A stretch of 64,000 nt of DNA from Acutalibacter sp. 1XD8-33 (GCF_003612555.1 NZ_RAZF01000006.1:1-64000), one strand, 5' to 3'. Counted from the stretch's first letter, positions 5,925 to 14,619 are shown. Made by a program: numbers and translations. The notes: generated by a model not told the origin, from the letters alone.

Positions 5925-8666
5925 TCAGAAAGTATAGCTTCCGGCGGTGAGCTTCTCCACCCGCCCGTCTGGCAGGATCAGGTCGGCGATGCAGTCAAAG
6001 GGCACGGTGACCGCGTAATGGAGGTCCTCCCCGTCATACCGCCAGCTCACCTCATAGAGCCCGGCGGCGGTGTCCATCTCCATCTCTACGCTGCGGATCC
6101 GGGGGTCCGGCATGGGGCAGATGGTGGCCCGCTTGTAGCCGGGGGCCTCCTCGGAGGGGTTCAGACCCGCCATGTTCCGGTACATCCAGTCCACAATGGA
6201 GCCGTAGGCGTAGTGGTTCAGGCTGTTCATGCCCGTGCCGCTGATGGAGCCGTCCGGCAGCAGGGAGTTCCACCGCTCCCACACCGTGGTGGCCCCCAGC
6301 TTCACCTCGTTGAGCCAGCTGGGGTAGTCGTCGTTGAGGAAGAGGGTGTAGGCCGTGGCGTTGGCGCCGTTGTCAGAGAGGGCCCGGCACAGGAAGGGCG
6401 TGCCGCAGAAGCCGGTGTCCAGGTGCCAGTTTTTGGCCTCCAGCCGGGCCATCAGCTGCCGGAGCACCGCATCCTTTTTGCCCTCAGGGTAGATGCCGAA
6501 GAACAGGCTGAGCACGCAGGCGGTCTGGGTGCCCTCGATCTTGAAGCTGCCGTCCGGGTTGAAGTATTCTTTTACAATCGCGCCCCGAATCTTCTTCGAG
6601 AGGGCGGCGTAATCGCCCGCGTCGCCGGCATAGCCCAGGGCCCTGGCGGCCTTCCCCGTGAGCTCTGTGGAGTAGAAGTAGAAGCAGCTGGCGGTGTACT
6701 CCAGGTCCGTGGCCCCGAAGGGATTCTCCGCGTCCTTGGGGTCCGGCTTGTCCAGGGCCAGCCAGTCTCCCAGCTGACGCCCCCGCAGCCAGAGGCCCCG
6801 GCCTCCGTCCAGCTCGTCGTCCTGGCGCATCCGCTCCACCCAGGCCTTCATCACCGGATACTCGGCCCGCAGCAGGTTCCGGTCGCCGTAGTTCTCGTAG
6901 ACCGCCCAGGGCATCATGGTGGCCACGTCGCTCCAGATGGCCGCGCCCTTCCTGTTGCCGTGCTCAAAGCTGAAGTTCTCGCTGATCACCTTCACCGCGA
7001 AATCGTTCCGCTCCCCCTCGGGCAGGGCCTCCATGGCGGCCTGGAACTCCGGGTACTTGGCTACAGCGGCGGCAAACGCCTCCATATCCCCCTCCGGCAG
7101 GCTGACGAAGTCCGCCGGGTCCACATCAATGCCGGTGGAGCCGGGCTTGGCCTTTTTGGGGGCGGGCACATAGAAGGGCACGGCCCCGTCGTGGTATTCC
7201 TGCTCCTCCCGCACGTTCTCCATAAAGTGGTGGAAGAAGGCGGGCATATAGATGTTTTTGCAGGCCGTGGCGGAGATGATGGCCGCGTCGCCGGTCCAGC
7301 CCAGGCGCTCGTCCCGCTGGGGGCAGTCCGTGGGCAGATCCAGGAAATTGTCGAACTGGCCCCACATGGCGTTGTGGAACAGCTGATTCACCCGGGGGTT
7401 GTCCGTCTCGATGTGGCCGATGGGGTCGATGTCCGAGCGGATGTGGCAGGCGGCGAAGTCCCCGGGGCGCACGACCTCCAGGCCCTCCACCTTCACAAAG
7501 CGGAAGCCGTAGAAGGTGAAATGGGGCCGGACCCGCTGTGGTGTCCCATCGGAAACATAGATGTACTCGGCCTTGGCGGTGCGCAGGTTGTCCCGGTAGA
7601 AGCAGCCGTTCTGCATCACCTCGCCGTAGGTGAGGGTCACGGTCTGCCCGGCAGGGGCATCCACGGAGAACTCCACCCAGCCGGTCATGTTCTGGCCGAA
7701 GTCCAGCACGGTCTCGCCCTTGGGGGTATGGATCACCTCTATGGGGGCGAACTCCTTCTTCTTCACGATCTTGGGGCCCCGCCGCTCCACCAGAGGGGTG
7801 GCCTCTTTGCGAACCACCGTCCCGAAGCTCCGGGCGGCGCAGCCAGGGGCGGACCAGCCGGGAACCATCCGGTTGGCGTCGAAGTGCTCGCCGTCGTAGA
7901 TATTGCTGAAGGTGACGGGGGAGGGGTAGGCCATCCAGGAGCCGTCCGAGGAGATCACCTCTTCGCCCCCATTGGCATAGGTGATGTGCAGCTCGCAGAT
8001 GGCCTGCATGGTGTCGCCGTACAGGTCGTGGTAGCGGTCAAAGATCATGTCCCCCTTGTACCAGCCGGGGCCCAGGGCCAGGCCCATGGTGTTCTCTCCG
8101 GCGCGCAGCAGGTCCGTCACGTCGAAGGTCTGGTATTCCAGGGCGAAGTCGTAGCAGTGGTAGCCGGGCAGCAGGTATTCGTCCCCGGCCTTTTTTCCGT
8201 TGACCTCCAGCTCGTAGATGCCCAGGCCGCACACATAGGCCCGGGCGCTGGCGACCTCCCCCCGGAGGGAGAAATCCTTAGCCAGCAGGGGCTGGACCTC
8301 CTTGTCGCCGAAGGGGGCCTGGGCGGGGTCCGCGGCGATCCACTCCGCCTGCCAGGGCTCGTCCCGTTTGCCGGTCTCGAACCAGGAGGAGGCGCTGGCG
8401 GTGTCTCCGCCGTCTCCCCACACGATGACGGTCCAATCGTAGCGGGTGCGGGGGAGAAGGTCCAGGGGGGCCTCGAAGCCCAGGGAGGAGAGATCCTCCC
8501 TGCGGCCGCTGTCGTAGACGGTTTCGTCCCCAACGGAGACGGTGATCTGGGCGGCGGCCTGGACCTTGTCCGGGGTATCGGAGGCGGTCCAGGAGAACAC
8601 GGGGCGGTCCATGGCGAGTCCCAGGGGCTGGACAACGTGGTTGGTGCGCAGATGGGTGAGTTTCAT
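5925..8666 (-). CDS. Alpha-L-rhamnosidase, GH78 family
   Basis: 913 residues, the usual size for bacterial GH78 enzymes. The N-terminal part has beta-sandwich modules with the DFGQNMTGWVEF motif common to this family. The (alpha/alpha)6 catalytic barrel begins near residue 440, with DCPQRDERLGWTGDA (about 445-460), which contains the conserved acidic and arginine residues. The C-terminal beta domain follows. There is no signal peptide, so it should act in the cytoplasm on imported rhamnosides from plant glycosides or cell-wall polymers. The ATG follows AAAGGA at about 9 bases. The nucleotidyltransferase gene follows after 6 bases. Confidence 0.92.
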   Translation of the reverse strand: MKLTHLRTNHVVQPLGLAMDRPVFSWTASDTPDKVQAAAQITVSVGDETVYDSGRREDLSSLGFEAPLDLLPRTRYDWTVIVWGDGGDTASASSWFETGKRDEPWQAEWIAADPAQAPFGDKEVQPLLAKDFSLRGEVASARAYVCGLGIYELEVNGKKAGDEYLLPGYHCYDFALEYQTFDVTDLLRAGENTMGLALGPGWYKGDMIFDRYHDLYGDTMQAICELHITYANGGEEVISSDGSWMAYPSPVTFSNIYDGEHFDANRMVPGWSAPGCAARSFGTVVRKEATPLVERRGPKIVKKKEFAPIEVIHTPKGETVLDFGQNMTGWVEFSVDAPAGQTVTLTYGEVMQNGCFYRDNLRTAKAEYIYVSDGTPQRVRPHFTFYGFRFVKVEGLEVVRPGDFAACHIRSDIDPIGHIETDNPRVNQLFHNAMWGQFDNFLDLPTDCPQRDERLGWTGDAAIISATACKNIYMPAFFHHFMENVREEQEYHDGAVPFYVPAPKKAKPGSTGIDVDPADFVSLPEGDMEAFAAAVAKYPEFQAAMEALPEGERNDFAVKVISENFSFEHGNRKGAAIWSDVATMMPWAVYENYGDRNLLRAEYPVMKAWVERMRQDDELDGGRGLWLRGRQLGDWLALDKPDPKDAENPFGATDLEYTASCFYFYSTELTGKAARALGYAGDAGDYAALSKKIRGAIVKEYFNPDGSFKIEGTQTACVLSLFFGIYPEGKKDAVLRQLMARLEAKNWHLDTGFCGTPFLCRALSDNGANATAYTLFLNDDYPSWLNEVKLGATTVWERWNSLLPDGSISGTGMNSLNHYAYGSIVDWMYRNMAGLNPSEEAPGYKRATICPMPDPRIRSVEMEMDTAAGLYEVSWRYDGEDLHYAVTVPFDCIADLILPDGRVEKLTAGSYTF

Positions 8667-8793
8667 GGCTATCGTCCTTTCTTGGAGGAGACTTTCTTAT
8701 AGTTTACACGAAACTGACGGAAAAGGGAAGAGCTTTTTTGGGGGATAGGAGGCTTTTTGGGAACGTGTTTTTTGAGTATGGGAAGGCCTTCGG

Positions 8794-9246
8794 CACACCG
8801 CGCCAAGCGAGGCGAAATGAGTAGGCTGGGTTTCGCGGTGGTGTCAAAAAGATAGACGCTCGCGCGGCTCGGTCTATCTTTCCGTTTCCGCCCCAGCCGT
8901 GAGACAGCTGTCTTTTGCTGCGCAAAAGTGCGGCGAAAACTCGGCCAAGCTGGGTGCGAACGCTCGCCGCTGGCTGGTTCCGGTACTAGGGGTGCTTTTT
9001 ATTCTTGCAAAAAGCACCCCTCTTGGCGGACTCCGTCCGCCAATTCACCCTGCAAAAATTGCGCTTCTCAGGTGTTTAAGGTCAAGACCTTGGAGGCGCT
9101 GCCTCCAAACCACCGCACCCTTTGAAAAGGTTGACGAAACTTTTACGGTGGTTCGGTTAGCTCGTCAAAAAAACGTAAAACGTTCACGACGAACGAAGTG
9201 AGGAGTGGGTAAAAGTTTGCGGGGTGTGGGGCGGCGCCCCACGCTC
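8794..9246 (+). repeat. Mosaic intergenic repeat, copy A
   Basis: Fills most of the 8667-9246 gap between GH78 and the DnaI-like gene. Parts in order: CACACCGCGCC start; hairpin AAAGATAGAC / GTCTATCTTT (8849-8882); hairpin 1 GGGGTGCTTTTT / AAAAAGCACCCC (8989-9020); hairpin 2 TTGGCGGAC / GTCCGCCAA (9023-9043); a conserved block with CTTCTCAGG (9044-9086); hairpin TGGAGGC / GCCTCCA; a CGTTCACGACGA...GAGGAGTGGGTAAAAG module (9182-9216); and GTGGGGC / GCCCCAC near the end. The same parts recur at 15853, 31977 and 35729 with different but compensating stem bases. Confidence 0.8.
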
Positions 9247-10215
9247 TTAGCGCTGGCCGGTTTTCCGCTTCTGGATGCGCACGTCCCGCCCCCTGAACTC
9301 CAGCTTGCCGTAGCTCCCGGCGATCCGGGAGGCGAAGCGGGGGGAGTAGCGCCCCTCCAGCTCCTTGAGGGTCAGGTTGGTGGAAATGATGGTGGGGCAC
9401 CCCGCTAGCATCCGGCTGTTCACCACGTCATAGAGGGCGGCGTTCACATAGGCCGAGGGGAACTCGGTGCCCAGGTCGTCCAGAATCAGCAGGTCGCAGG
9501 ACTTCATCTGGTCCCCGGCGCCCTCCCCCTCCTGGCGGAAGCGCTCCTTCTCCAGGGCCATGGCAAAGCTCTGGGCGGAGCCGTAGACCACGCCGAAGCC
9601 CTTCTCCAGGGCCTCGTTGGCAATAGCCAGGGAGAGATGGGTTTTCCCCAGGCCCGTGCCCCCCTTGAAGAGCAGGCTGGGGGAGTCTCCCCGGAAGCGC
9701 TGGGCGTAGGTCTGGCAGGCCCGCAGAATCTCCGTCATCTGCCGGAGGGCCTCCGGGTCCTCCCGGTAATAGCCCAGGGAGAAGCTCTCAAAGGTGCTCT
9801 CCGCCAGGGGCAGCTTGCCGCTGAGCTGGCGGTAGGCCAGATTCTTCCGCAGCTGCTTGAGGCACCGGCACATGCGGCCGTCCACAAAGCCGGTGTCCTT
9901 GCAGTCTGGGCAGGCGTATCTGGGGGCCACGTCCTGGGGGGTGAGGCCGCAGGAGGCCAGAAGCTCCTCATATTCCCGGCTAAGGGTCAGCCCCCGCTCC
10001 TTGCGCTTCTCCAGGGCGGCGCGCACGTCCCCGCCGGAGACCACGTCCCGGCCCGCCTGGGCGGCGTTGGAGGCCATCTGGCGCTTCACCTCCAGGGCCC
10101 GGGGGCACCGGGCGTAGAAATCCTCCAAAGCGGCGGCGGCGGCGCTTTCCGCGGACTGCCTGCGCTGCTCTAGCTGGGCCCATGCCGCCTCGTTCACTTT
10201 TTTGTCGTATCCCAT
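9247..10215 (-). CDS. DnaI/DnaC-like helicase-loader ATPase
   Basis: 322 residues. The N-terminal region is helical, with a CPDC...CRC cysteine set (C102, C105, C116, C118) like the zinc site of DnaI-type loaders. The AAA+ domain carries Walker A GGTGLGKTH (185-192) and Walker B DLLILDDLG (241-249), with a sensor-like ISTNLT. It loads the replicative helicase at origins or restart sites. It lies 12 bases after the DnaD-like gene, the same pairing as the dnaB/dnaD-dnaI genes of Firmicutes, which supports the call. Confidence 0.88.
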   Translation of the reverse strand: MGYDKKVNEAAWAQLEQRRQSAESAAAAALEDFYARCPRALEVKRQMASNAAQAGRDVVSGGDVRAALEKRKERGLTLSREYEELLASCGLTPQDVAPRYACPDCKDTGFVDGRMCRCLKQLRKNLAYRQLSGKLPLAESTFESFSLGYYREDPEALRQMTEILRACQTYAQRFRGDSPSLLFKGGTGLGKTHLSLAIANEALEKGFGVVYGSAQSFAMALEKERFRQEGEGAGDQMKSCDLLILDDLGTEFPSAYVNAALYDVVNSRMLAGCPTIISTNLTLKELEGRYSPRFASRIAGSYGKLEFRGRDVRIQKRKTGQR

Positions 10216-10227
10216 CCTTCGGCCTCC

Positions 10228-11313
10228 TTACAGATTCTCGGGAATGTCCAGCACGCTCATGCGCTCCAGCTCGTCAATGTCATAGCTCTGCTGGGAGGAA
10301 GCGGCCTTTTCCTTTTCCGCAGCGGCTTTCTGTCGGTGCGTTTCCAGGTCCTGCAGATTGCTGATCCCCAGGCTGTGCCAGCCGGAGAGGACCTTGTCCA
10401 TATAGGAGGCGCTGAACTTCCCGGTATGGTCCGCGCAGGCCTCGTAGGCGGCCCCCAACATGTCCTGGCTGAACTCCCATTCGTACACCCAGCGGCAGGC
10501 CTTTTCCCCCTCGGACTTGCTGGGAGAGCGCTTGATGAGCCCGGCGGCGGCGGAAACCTTTCCCCAGGCCAGACGGCGGCGGCTGAGCTCCTGGAGCTTT
10601 TCCTCGGCGGCTTCAATGGAGAAAATCCCGCTTTCGGCCCAGTCCCGGGCCACGGAATCGATGTAGCTGGTGCCGGTGCGGCCCGCCTCCTGGGCGTAGT
10701 GCAGAAGCATGACGGTGACCTCCGGGGGCAGGCCATAGTCGTCGGTAATGGTGAGCAGCAGGGCGCTCATGGCGGGGGAGAGAGTCTTGCCCAGGGTGGC
10801 CTCCGCCTCCTGAAAGAGAAAACGGACCCCTTCCGACTCTTCCAGCCGGGCGGTGAGGTGGCCGCTGTCCGGGCGGAGGAGGCGCTGCCGGGGGGGCAGG
10901 GGCCTGGGCTCCGGATTCCCGCCGTTGGGGGCGGCGGGCTCCCCTTCTTGCATTTTTATAGGGGGGACGGGAGGCTCCCCTGGGCTCTGTAGGGGCTCCG
11001 GGAGCTTTCCGGCCTCTGGAGGCTGGAGCGCCGGCCCCTGGGGTTCCGGCTGGGGCATGGGGCGCAGGTCGCCCCCGCTGGCGGAGAGCAGGCCCCTGTC
11101 GCACCAGTAGTCCAGGGCGTCCAGGGCCCGGTCCAGGGGCATGTCCAGGCTTCCCGCGAGCTCTTCGGGGGAGAAGCCCTGACCGGCGTGGCGCAGGATC
11201 CAGAGGATGGCCTGCAGCTGCTCCTTGCCCGCCAATTTGATATGCTGGTCCACCAGCGCGCAGGGCACGGCGAACACCTGATTCCACATGCCCACGTCCA
11301 AACGATACTCCAT
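10228..11313 (-). CDS. DnaD-domain replication initiation protein
   Basis: 361 residues. The N-terminal 95 residues form a winged-helix-like DnaB/DnaD N-domain. A long proline/glutamate-rich linker follows (about 100-165). The C-terminal half has two DnaD-type repeats with the YxxxI-like pattern (SYIDSVARDWAESGI and SYMDKVLSGWHSLGI) that binds DNA and remodels origins. The start was set at 11313, where GGAGGAG precedes ATG. The promoter -10 box lies at 11350-11345, so starts further upstream would not be transcribed. It is co-transcribed with the DnaI-like loader. Confidence 0.88.
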   Translation of the reverse strand: MEYRLDVGMWNQVFAVPCALVDQHIKLAGKEQLQAILWILRHAGQGFSPEELAGSLDMPLDRALDALDYWCDRGLLSASGGDLRPMPQPEPQGPALQPPEAGKLPEPLQSPGEPPVPPIKMQEGEPAAPNGGNPEPRPLPPRQRLLRPDSGHLTARLEESEGVRFLFQEAEATLGKTLSPAMSALLLTITDDYGLPPEVTVMLLHYAQEAGRTGTSYIDSVARDWAESGIFSIEAAEEKLQELSRRRLAWGKVSAAAGLIKRSPSKSEGEKACRWVYEWEFSQDMLGAAYEACADHTGKFSASYMDKVLSGWHSLGISNLQDLETHRQKAAAEKEKAASSQQSYDIDELERMSVLDIPENL

Positions 11314-11344
11314 CCTGGCTCCTCCATCCATTTCCTTTGCCTCC

Positions 11345-11373
11345 ATTATAGTCAGATTGCGGGAGAATGTCAA
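11345..11373 (-). promoter_or_regulatory. Sigma-A promoter of the dnaD-dnaI operon
   Basis: On the minus strand: TTGACA (11373-11368), 17-base spacer, TATAAT (11350-11345). Both hexamers are perfect, and they rule out in-frame starts upstream of about 11338. Confidence 0.8.
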
Positions 11374-11461
11374 ATGGGGAAAAGGGGGGCAAAAGCCTTC
11401 CTTCCAGAAGCGAAACACCGTCAAAAAAGACATGCGGTTTGGATACTCTCTAAAATTTCTA

Positions 11462-11490
11462 TTGCATTTTGAACAGAAAAGAGATATAAT
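11462..11490 (+). promoter_or_regulatory. Promoter of the nfeD-SPFH operon
   Basis: TTGCAT (11462-11467), 17-base spacer, TATAAT (11485-11490), about 40 bases ahead of the NfeD-like start. Confidence 0.65.
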
Positions 11491-11532
11491 GATATTGTAC
11501 AAAAATCTTCTGACTGTGAGGAGGGAAGTCCG

Positions 11533-11982
11533 GTGGAAATGATGGAGTATGTCTGGCTGGGCGTGACCATAGTGGCCGCTGTTGTGGAGGCCGCAGTGCC
11601 CGCGCTGGTGTCTATCTGGTTTGTGCCGGGAGGAATTCTGGCTCTGATTGCCAGCCTCTGCGGAGGTTCGGTTTTGCTCCAGTGCCTGCTGTTTTTAGGA
11701 GGTTCGGTGGCGGCCCTGGCCGTTACCAGGCCCCTGGCCAGGCGGCTGCATAAAGGCGGCGGAACCTCTACCAACGCGGACCGGGTGCTGGGCGAGGTGG
11801 CCGTGGTCACCGAAGAGGTGGATAACCTGCGGGAGGCCGGCCGGGTGTCCGTCCTGGGCAACAGCTGGGCTGCTCGCAGTCAAACTCCCGAGGAGGTCAT
11901 TCCCTTGGGAGAAAAGGTAACCGTGGCGCGGATCGAGGGTGTAAAGCTCATCGTCGCGCCCCAAACAGAGGAGGGGAAATAG
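11533..11982 (+). CDS. NfeD-like membrane protein
   Basis: 149 residues. Two or three hydrophobic segments in the first 65 residues (VWLGVTIVAAVVEAAVPALV and following) lead to a C-terminal OB-fold (about 80-145) with the RVLGEVAVVTEEV pattern of NfeD proteins. These pair with SPFH/flotillin proteins in membrane microdomains. The GTG start follows GAGGAGGG at 8 bases. The SPFH gene starts one base after the stop, the standard partner arrangement. Confidence 0.85.
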   Translation: MEMMEYVWLGVTIVAAVVEAAVPALVSIWFVPGGILALIASLCGGSVLLQCLLFLGGSVAALAVTRPLARRLHKGGGTSTNADRVLGEVAVVTEEVDNLREAGRVSVLGNSWAARSQTPEEVIPLGEKVTVARIEGVKLIVAPQTEEGK

Positions 11983-11983
11983 A

Positions 11984-12946
11984 ATGAACATGCTGATGAC
12001 TTTGGATATGCTCGCTGGAGGGTTCGACTTTGCCGCTTTGGGCGGAGCCCTGGTAGGGATTATTTTGATTGTGTTCTTGCTGCTTGTGGTGATTTCCAAT
12101 ATCAAAATCGTGCCTCAGGCCAACGCATACGTAGTGGAGCGGTTGGGGGCTTTCCATGCGGCCTGGAGCACGGGCCTGCACTTTAAGGTTCCCTTTATCG
12201 ACCGCATTGCCAAAAAGGTTAGCCTGAAGGAGCAGGTAATCGACTTCCCGCCCCAGCCGGTGATCACCAAGGACAACGTGACCATGCAGATCGACACGGT
12301 GGTGTATTTTCAGATCACCGACCCCAAGCTCTATGCCTACGGGGTGGAGAAGCCTATCTCTGCCATTGAGAACCTATCCGCTACCACCCTCCGGAACATC
12401 ATCGGCGACATGGAGCTGGACCACACTCTCACCTCCCGGGACGTGATCAACTCCAAGATCCGGGTGATCCTGGACGAGGCCACCGACGCCTGGGGCATCA
12501 AGGTAAACCGGGTGGAGCTGAAAAACATCATCCCTCCGGCGGAGATTCAGGACTCCATGGAGAAGCAGATGAAGGCCGAGCGGGAACGCCGGGCCAAGAT
12601 TCTGGACGCCGAGGGCGAGAAGCGCAGTGCCATCCTGATCGCCGAGGGCCAGAAGGAGTCGGCGGTGCTTCGGGCAGACGCGGTGAAGGAGACCAAAATC
12701 CGGGAGGCCCAGGGCGAGGCGGAGGCCATCCTCTCCGTGCAGCGGGCCCTGGCGGACGCCATCAAGCTGATGAACGAGGCCAACCCCAGCGAGCGGGTCA
12801 TCGCCCTGAAGAGCCTGGAGGCCTTCCAGGCGGCGGCGGACGGCCAGGCCACCAAGATCATCATCCCCTCCAATATCCAGGGCTTGGCGGGCTTAGCTGC
12901 TTCCATGAAGGAGATGTTCACAGACTTGCCTCAAGACCAAGACTAA
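11984..12946 (+). CDS. SPFH/stomatin-like membrane protein (QmcA type)
   Basis: 320 residues. An N-terminal membrane anchor (about 18-42) is followed by the SPFH/band-7 domain (about 45-230; QANAYVVERLGAFHAAWSTG, then DRIAKKVSLKEQV) and a coiled-coil rich in Glu/Arg/Ala (about 190-260). It forms oligomeric scaffolds that organise membrane proteins or restrain proteases. It is the partner of the NfeD-like protein immediately upstream. No protease active site is present. Confidence 0.9.
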   Translation: MNMLMTLDMLAGGFDFAALGGALVGIILIVFLLLVVISNIKIVPQANAYVVERLGAFHAAWSTGLHFKVPFIDRIAKKVSLKEQVIDFPPQPVITKDNVTMQIDTVVYFQITDPKLYAYGVEKPISAIENLSATTLRNIIGDMELDHTLTSRDVINSKIRVILDEATDAWGIKVNRVELKNIIPPAEIQDSMEKQMKAERERRAKILDAEGEKRSAILIAEGQKESAVLRADAVKETKIREAQGEAEAILSVQRALADAIKLMNEANPSERVIALKSLEAFQAAADGQATKIIIPSNIQGLAGLAASMKEMFTDLPQDQD

Positions 12947-12952
12947 TCTAGG

Positions 12953-12980
12953 AAATCCCCGGTTCGCCGGGGATTTTTGC
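12953..12980 (+). terminator. Rho-independent terminator
   Basis: AAATCCCCGG, TTC loop, GCCGGGGATTTTTGCC. It ends the nfeD-SPFH operon. Confidence 0.85.
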
Positions 12981-12995
12981 CTTTCCTGCCAAATC

Positions 12996-13024
12996 TTGAC
13001 TTTCCCCGCGCCCTGTGCTATAGT
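12996..13024 (+). promoter_or_regulatory. Promoter of the cobalamin-riboswitch transcript
   Basis: TTGACT (12996-13001), 17-base spacer, TATAGT (13019-13024). It places the transcript start near 13031, just ahead of the riboswitch motifs. Confidence 0.7.
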
Positions 13025-13030
13025 TGAGGG

Positions 13031-13470
13031 CATTGGGACTCCGAGGTGCCCGCAGTACCGCTGCGGCCGAACACAGGAACAGGAGGACGCAGGTCCTCGG
13101 CCGGGGAATATCATAATCGCGTTGGCGGCTTGGCAGATGCCGGGCCGGCAGCAGGGATCGACTTGCCTGCGCGGTAATGACGCCCGCTTTCCCCGGCAGG
13201 TGAAAATCCCTGGCGAACCCGTCGCCGTGATGACGGAGCCCGTCCCCGCATCAGTAGCACAGCGCAAGACAATTCCATGATTCTTTGGGGCTGTTTTGAA
13301 GCTCAGGTCTTGAAATTCGGCTTTGTCGGATTCAAGGGTGCTTACGACAATCCACTGGCAGGGGCAGTATCTTTTTGCCGGGAAGGAGGGGACAGGCGCA
13401 GGGCCGTTTTTTGTGAAGCGCGCCCCTATGTCTAAGCCGAAAGACTTGCCCGGAGGGCCGGAGGATAGCT
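13031..13470 (+). promoter_or_regulatory. Cobalamin riboswitch, expanded form
   Basis: The conserved order of the B12 aptamer can be followed: GAGGTGCCC (13043-13051); a GGGGAA segment (13103-13108); GGTGAAAATCCC (13199-13210); ACCCGTCGCCGTGA (13217-13230), matching the CCCGCCACTGTGA core; CCACTGG (13352-13358); GGGAAGG (13380-13386); and a B12-box-like AGCCGAAAGACTTGCC (13435-13450). The spacing is larger than in typical members: about 90 nt are added before GGTGAAAATCC and about 80 nt between the core and CCACTGG, the latter forming a CTTGAA / TTCAAG hairpin. It precedes a DUF4430 lipoprotein and an ECF-transporter S component, as expected for corrinoid uptake genes. Confidence 0.72.
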
Positions 13471-13517
13471 GCGGGTTCTCAGCGATTCCTCCAAGGGTCG
13501 GATTCGCCGGCCCCTTT

Positions 13518-13566
13518 GTCCGCCCCTTATCGGCGGACAGGCCGCCCCTAAAAATTTTTTAGGAGG
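13518..13566 (+). promoter_or_regulatory. Riboswitch expression platform with sequestered ribosome site
   Basis: Hairpin GTCCGCC / GGCGGAC (13518-13538) is followed by the near-palindrome CCTAAAA / TTTTAGG (13547-13563), whose right arm contains the first bases of the Shine-Dalgarno AGGAGG (13561-13566). There is no strong terminator, so control is probably at translation initiation. This is inference from structure. Confidence 0.5.
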
Positions 13567-13575
13567 CATTCTAGT

Positions 13576-14001
13576 ATGGAGAAAACGCAAAAACCACAGA
13601 TTCGGACCCTGGCCCTGCTGCTTGCTCTGCTGTTCAGCGCCGTGGTATTCGCGGGCTGCGGCAACGACGCAAAGTCCGGCCAGGAGTCCTCCGGCAGTGT
13701 TGGTTCCGCCGGAAAAACCATTGCCCTGACGGTTACCCACAAGGACGGCTCCACCAAGGAGTTCAACCTGGAAACCACAGAGGAAAACCTGGGCGCGGCC
13801 TTGCTGAACGAAGGCATCATCTCCGGCAGCGACGGCGAATACGGGCTGTTTGTCACCACCGTGGACGGGGAAACCGCCGATGAGGGCAATCAGGAGTGGT
13901 GGTGCTTGACTATCGCGGGGGAAACCGCTACCAGCGGCGTGGATTCCACCCCCATTGAGGACGGCGGAGTCTATGAACTCACTTTGACGGTGGGCTACTG
14001 A
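13576..14001 (+). CDS. DUF4430 (transcobalamin-like) lipoprotein
   Basis: 141 residues. A lipoprotein signal peptide (1-27) ends in the lipobox FAGC with acylated C28. A Ser/Gly linker is followed by a DUF4430-type domain (about 45-140) with NLETTEENLGAAL and the EWWCLTIAGE/GVDSTPIEDGGVYELTL pattern, related to the C-terminal domain of transcobalamins. It should sit on the outer face of the membrane and bind a corrinoid or a similar ligand. Its stop overlaps the start of the ECF S component (TGATG), and both lie under the cobalamin riboswitch. Confidence 0.85.
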   Translation: MEKTQKPQIRTLALLLALLFSAVVFAGCGNDAKSGQESSGSVGSAGKTIALTVTHKDGSTKEFNLETTEENLGAALLNEGIISGSDGEYGLFVTTVDGETADEGNQEWWCLTIAGETATSGVDSTPIEDGGVYELTLTVGY

Positions 14002-14492
14002 TGAAACGGCTTCGGGGCCTGTGCGCCATGGCGATGATGGGCGTGGTGCTGGCTGTGTCCAAAGAGGCCCTGGCAGCTCTGCCCAATTTTGAGGCGGTAA
14101 GCCTCTTGACGGTCCTTTTCACCTTGAGTTTTGGCGGATGGGTGGTGGGGGCCCTGGGTGTGTTTCTGCTGCTGGAGGGCCTGCTCTACGGCTTTGGCAT
14201 GTGGTGGATCATGTACCTGTATATTTGGCCCCTGTTGGCGGCGCTTACCTGGCTGCTTCGCCGGATGGACCGGGCATGGCAGTGGGCGATTTTCTCCGGG
14301 CTGTACGGCCTGGCCTTTGGAAGCCTCTGCTCGCTGGTCTATCTGCCGGTGGGGGGGGTGAAAATGATGTTCGCCTGGGTGGCAAGCGGGCTTCCCTTTG
14401 ACCTGCTCCATGGGGGTGGCAACTTCCTGCTGATGCTGGTGCTGTACCGGCCCCTGCGCACGGCGCTGGGCAGACTGGACAGATTGATCTGA
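14001..14492 (+). CDS. ECF transporter S component, probably corrinoid-specific
   Basis: 163 residues, almost wholly hydrophobic with about six membrane segments. The N-terminal segment LAVSKEALAALPNFEAVSLL resembles ECF-type substrate-binding S subunits. It would work with the shared EcfA/EcfA'/EcfT energising module, which is not encoded in this window. Substrate preference for cobalamin is inferred from the riboswitch and the DUF4430 partner; the sequence alone would not exclude another vitamin. Confidence 0.8.
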   Translation: MKRLRGLCAMAMMGVVLAVSKEALAALPNFEAVSLLTVLFTLSFGGWVVGALGVFLLLEGLLYGFGMWWIMYLYIWPLLAALTWLLRRMDRAWQWAIFSGLYGLAFGSLCSLVYLPVGGVKMMFAWVASGLPFDLLHGGGNFLLMLVLYRPLRTALGRLDRLI

Positions 14493-14496
14493 TTTT

Positions 14497-14540
14497 ATGG
14501 GGGCGTGGGCTCGCGGGCGGGCTTGCGCCCCCTTCTTTTT
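14497..14540 (+). terminator. Rho-independent terminator
   Basis: GGGGGCG ... CGCCCCC with an internal GC-rich stem, followed by TTCTTTTT. It ends the vitamin-uptake operon. Confidence 0.65.
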
Positions 14541-14619
14541 ACTTGCAGGGCGTTGAAGCGGTCCGCCCGGGCGGGGCCGGGGCTTTCCGGCTTTTGGACG
14601 CTTTCTCCAAAAGTTTGGC

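Noticed and set aside
5676-8702. Very long plus-strand open frame (about 1000 codons) opposite the GH78 gene
   Set aside because: The translation is rich in His, Gly and Val with no domain, typical of an antisense shadow in GC-rich coding DNA. The minus-strand frame has clear GH78 motifs.
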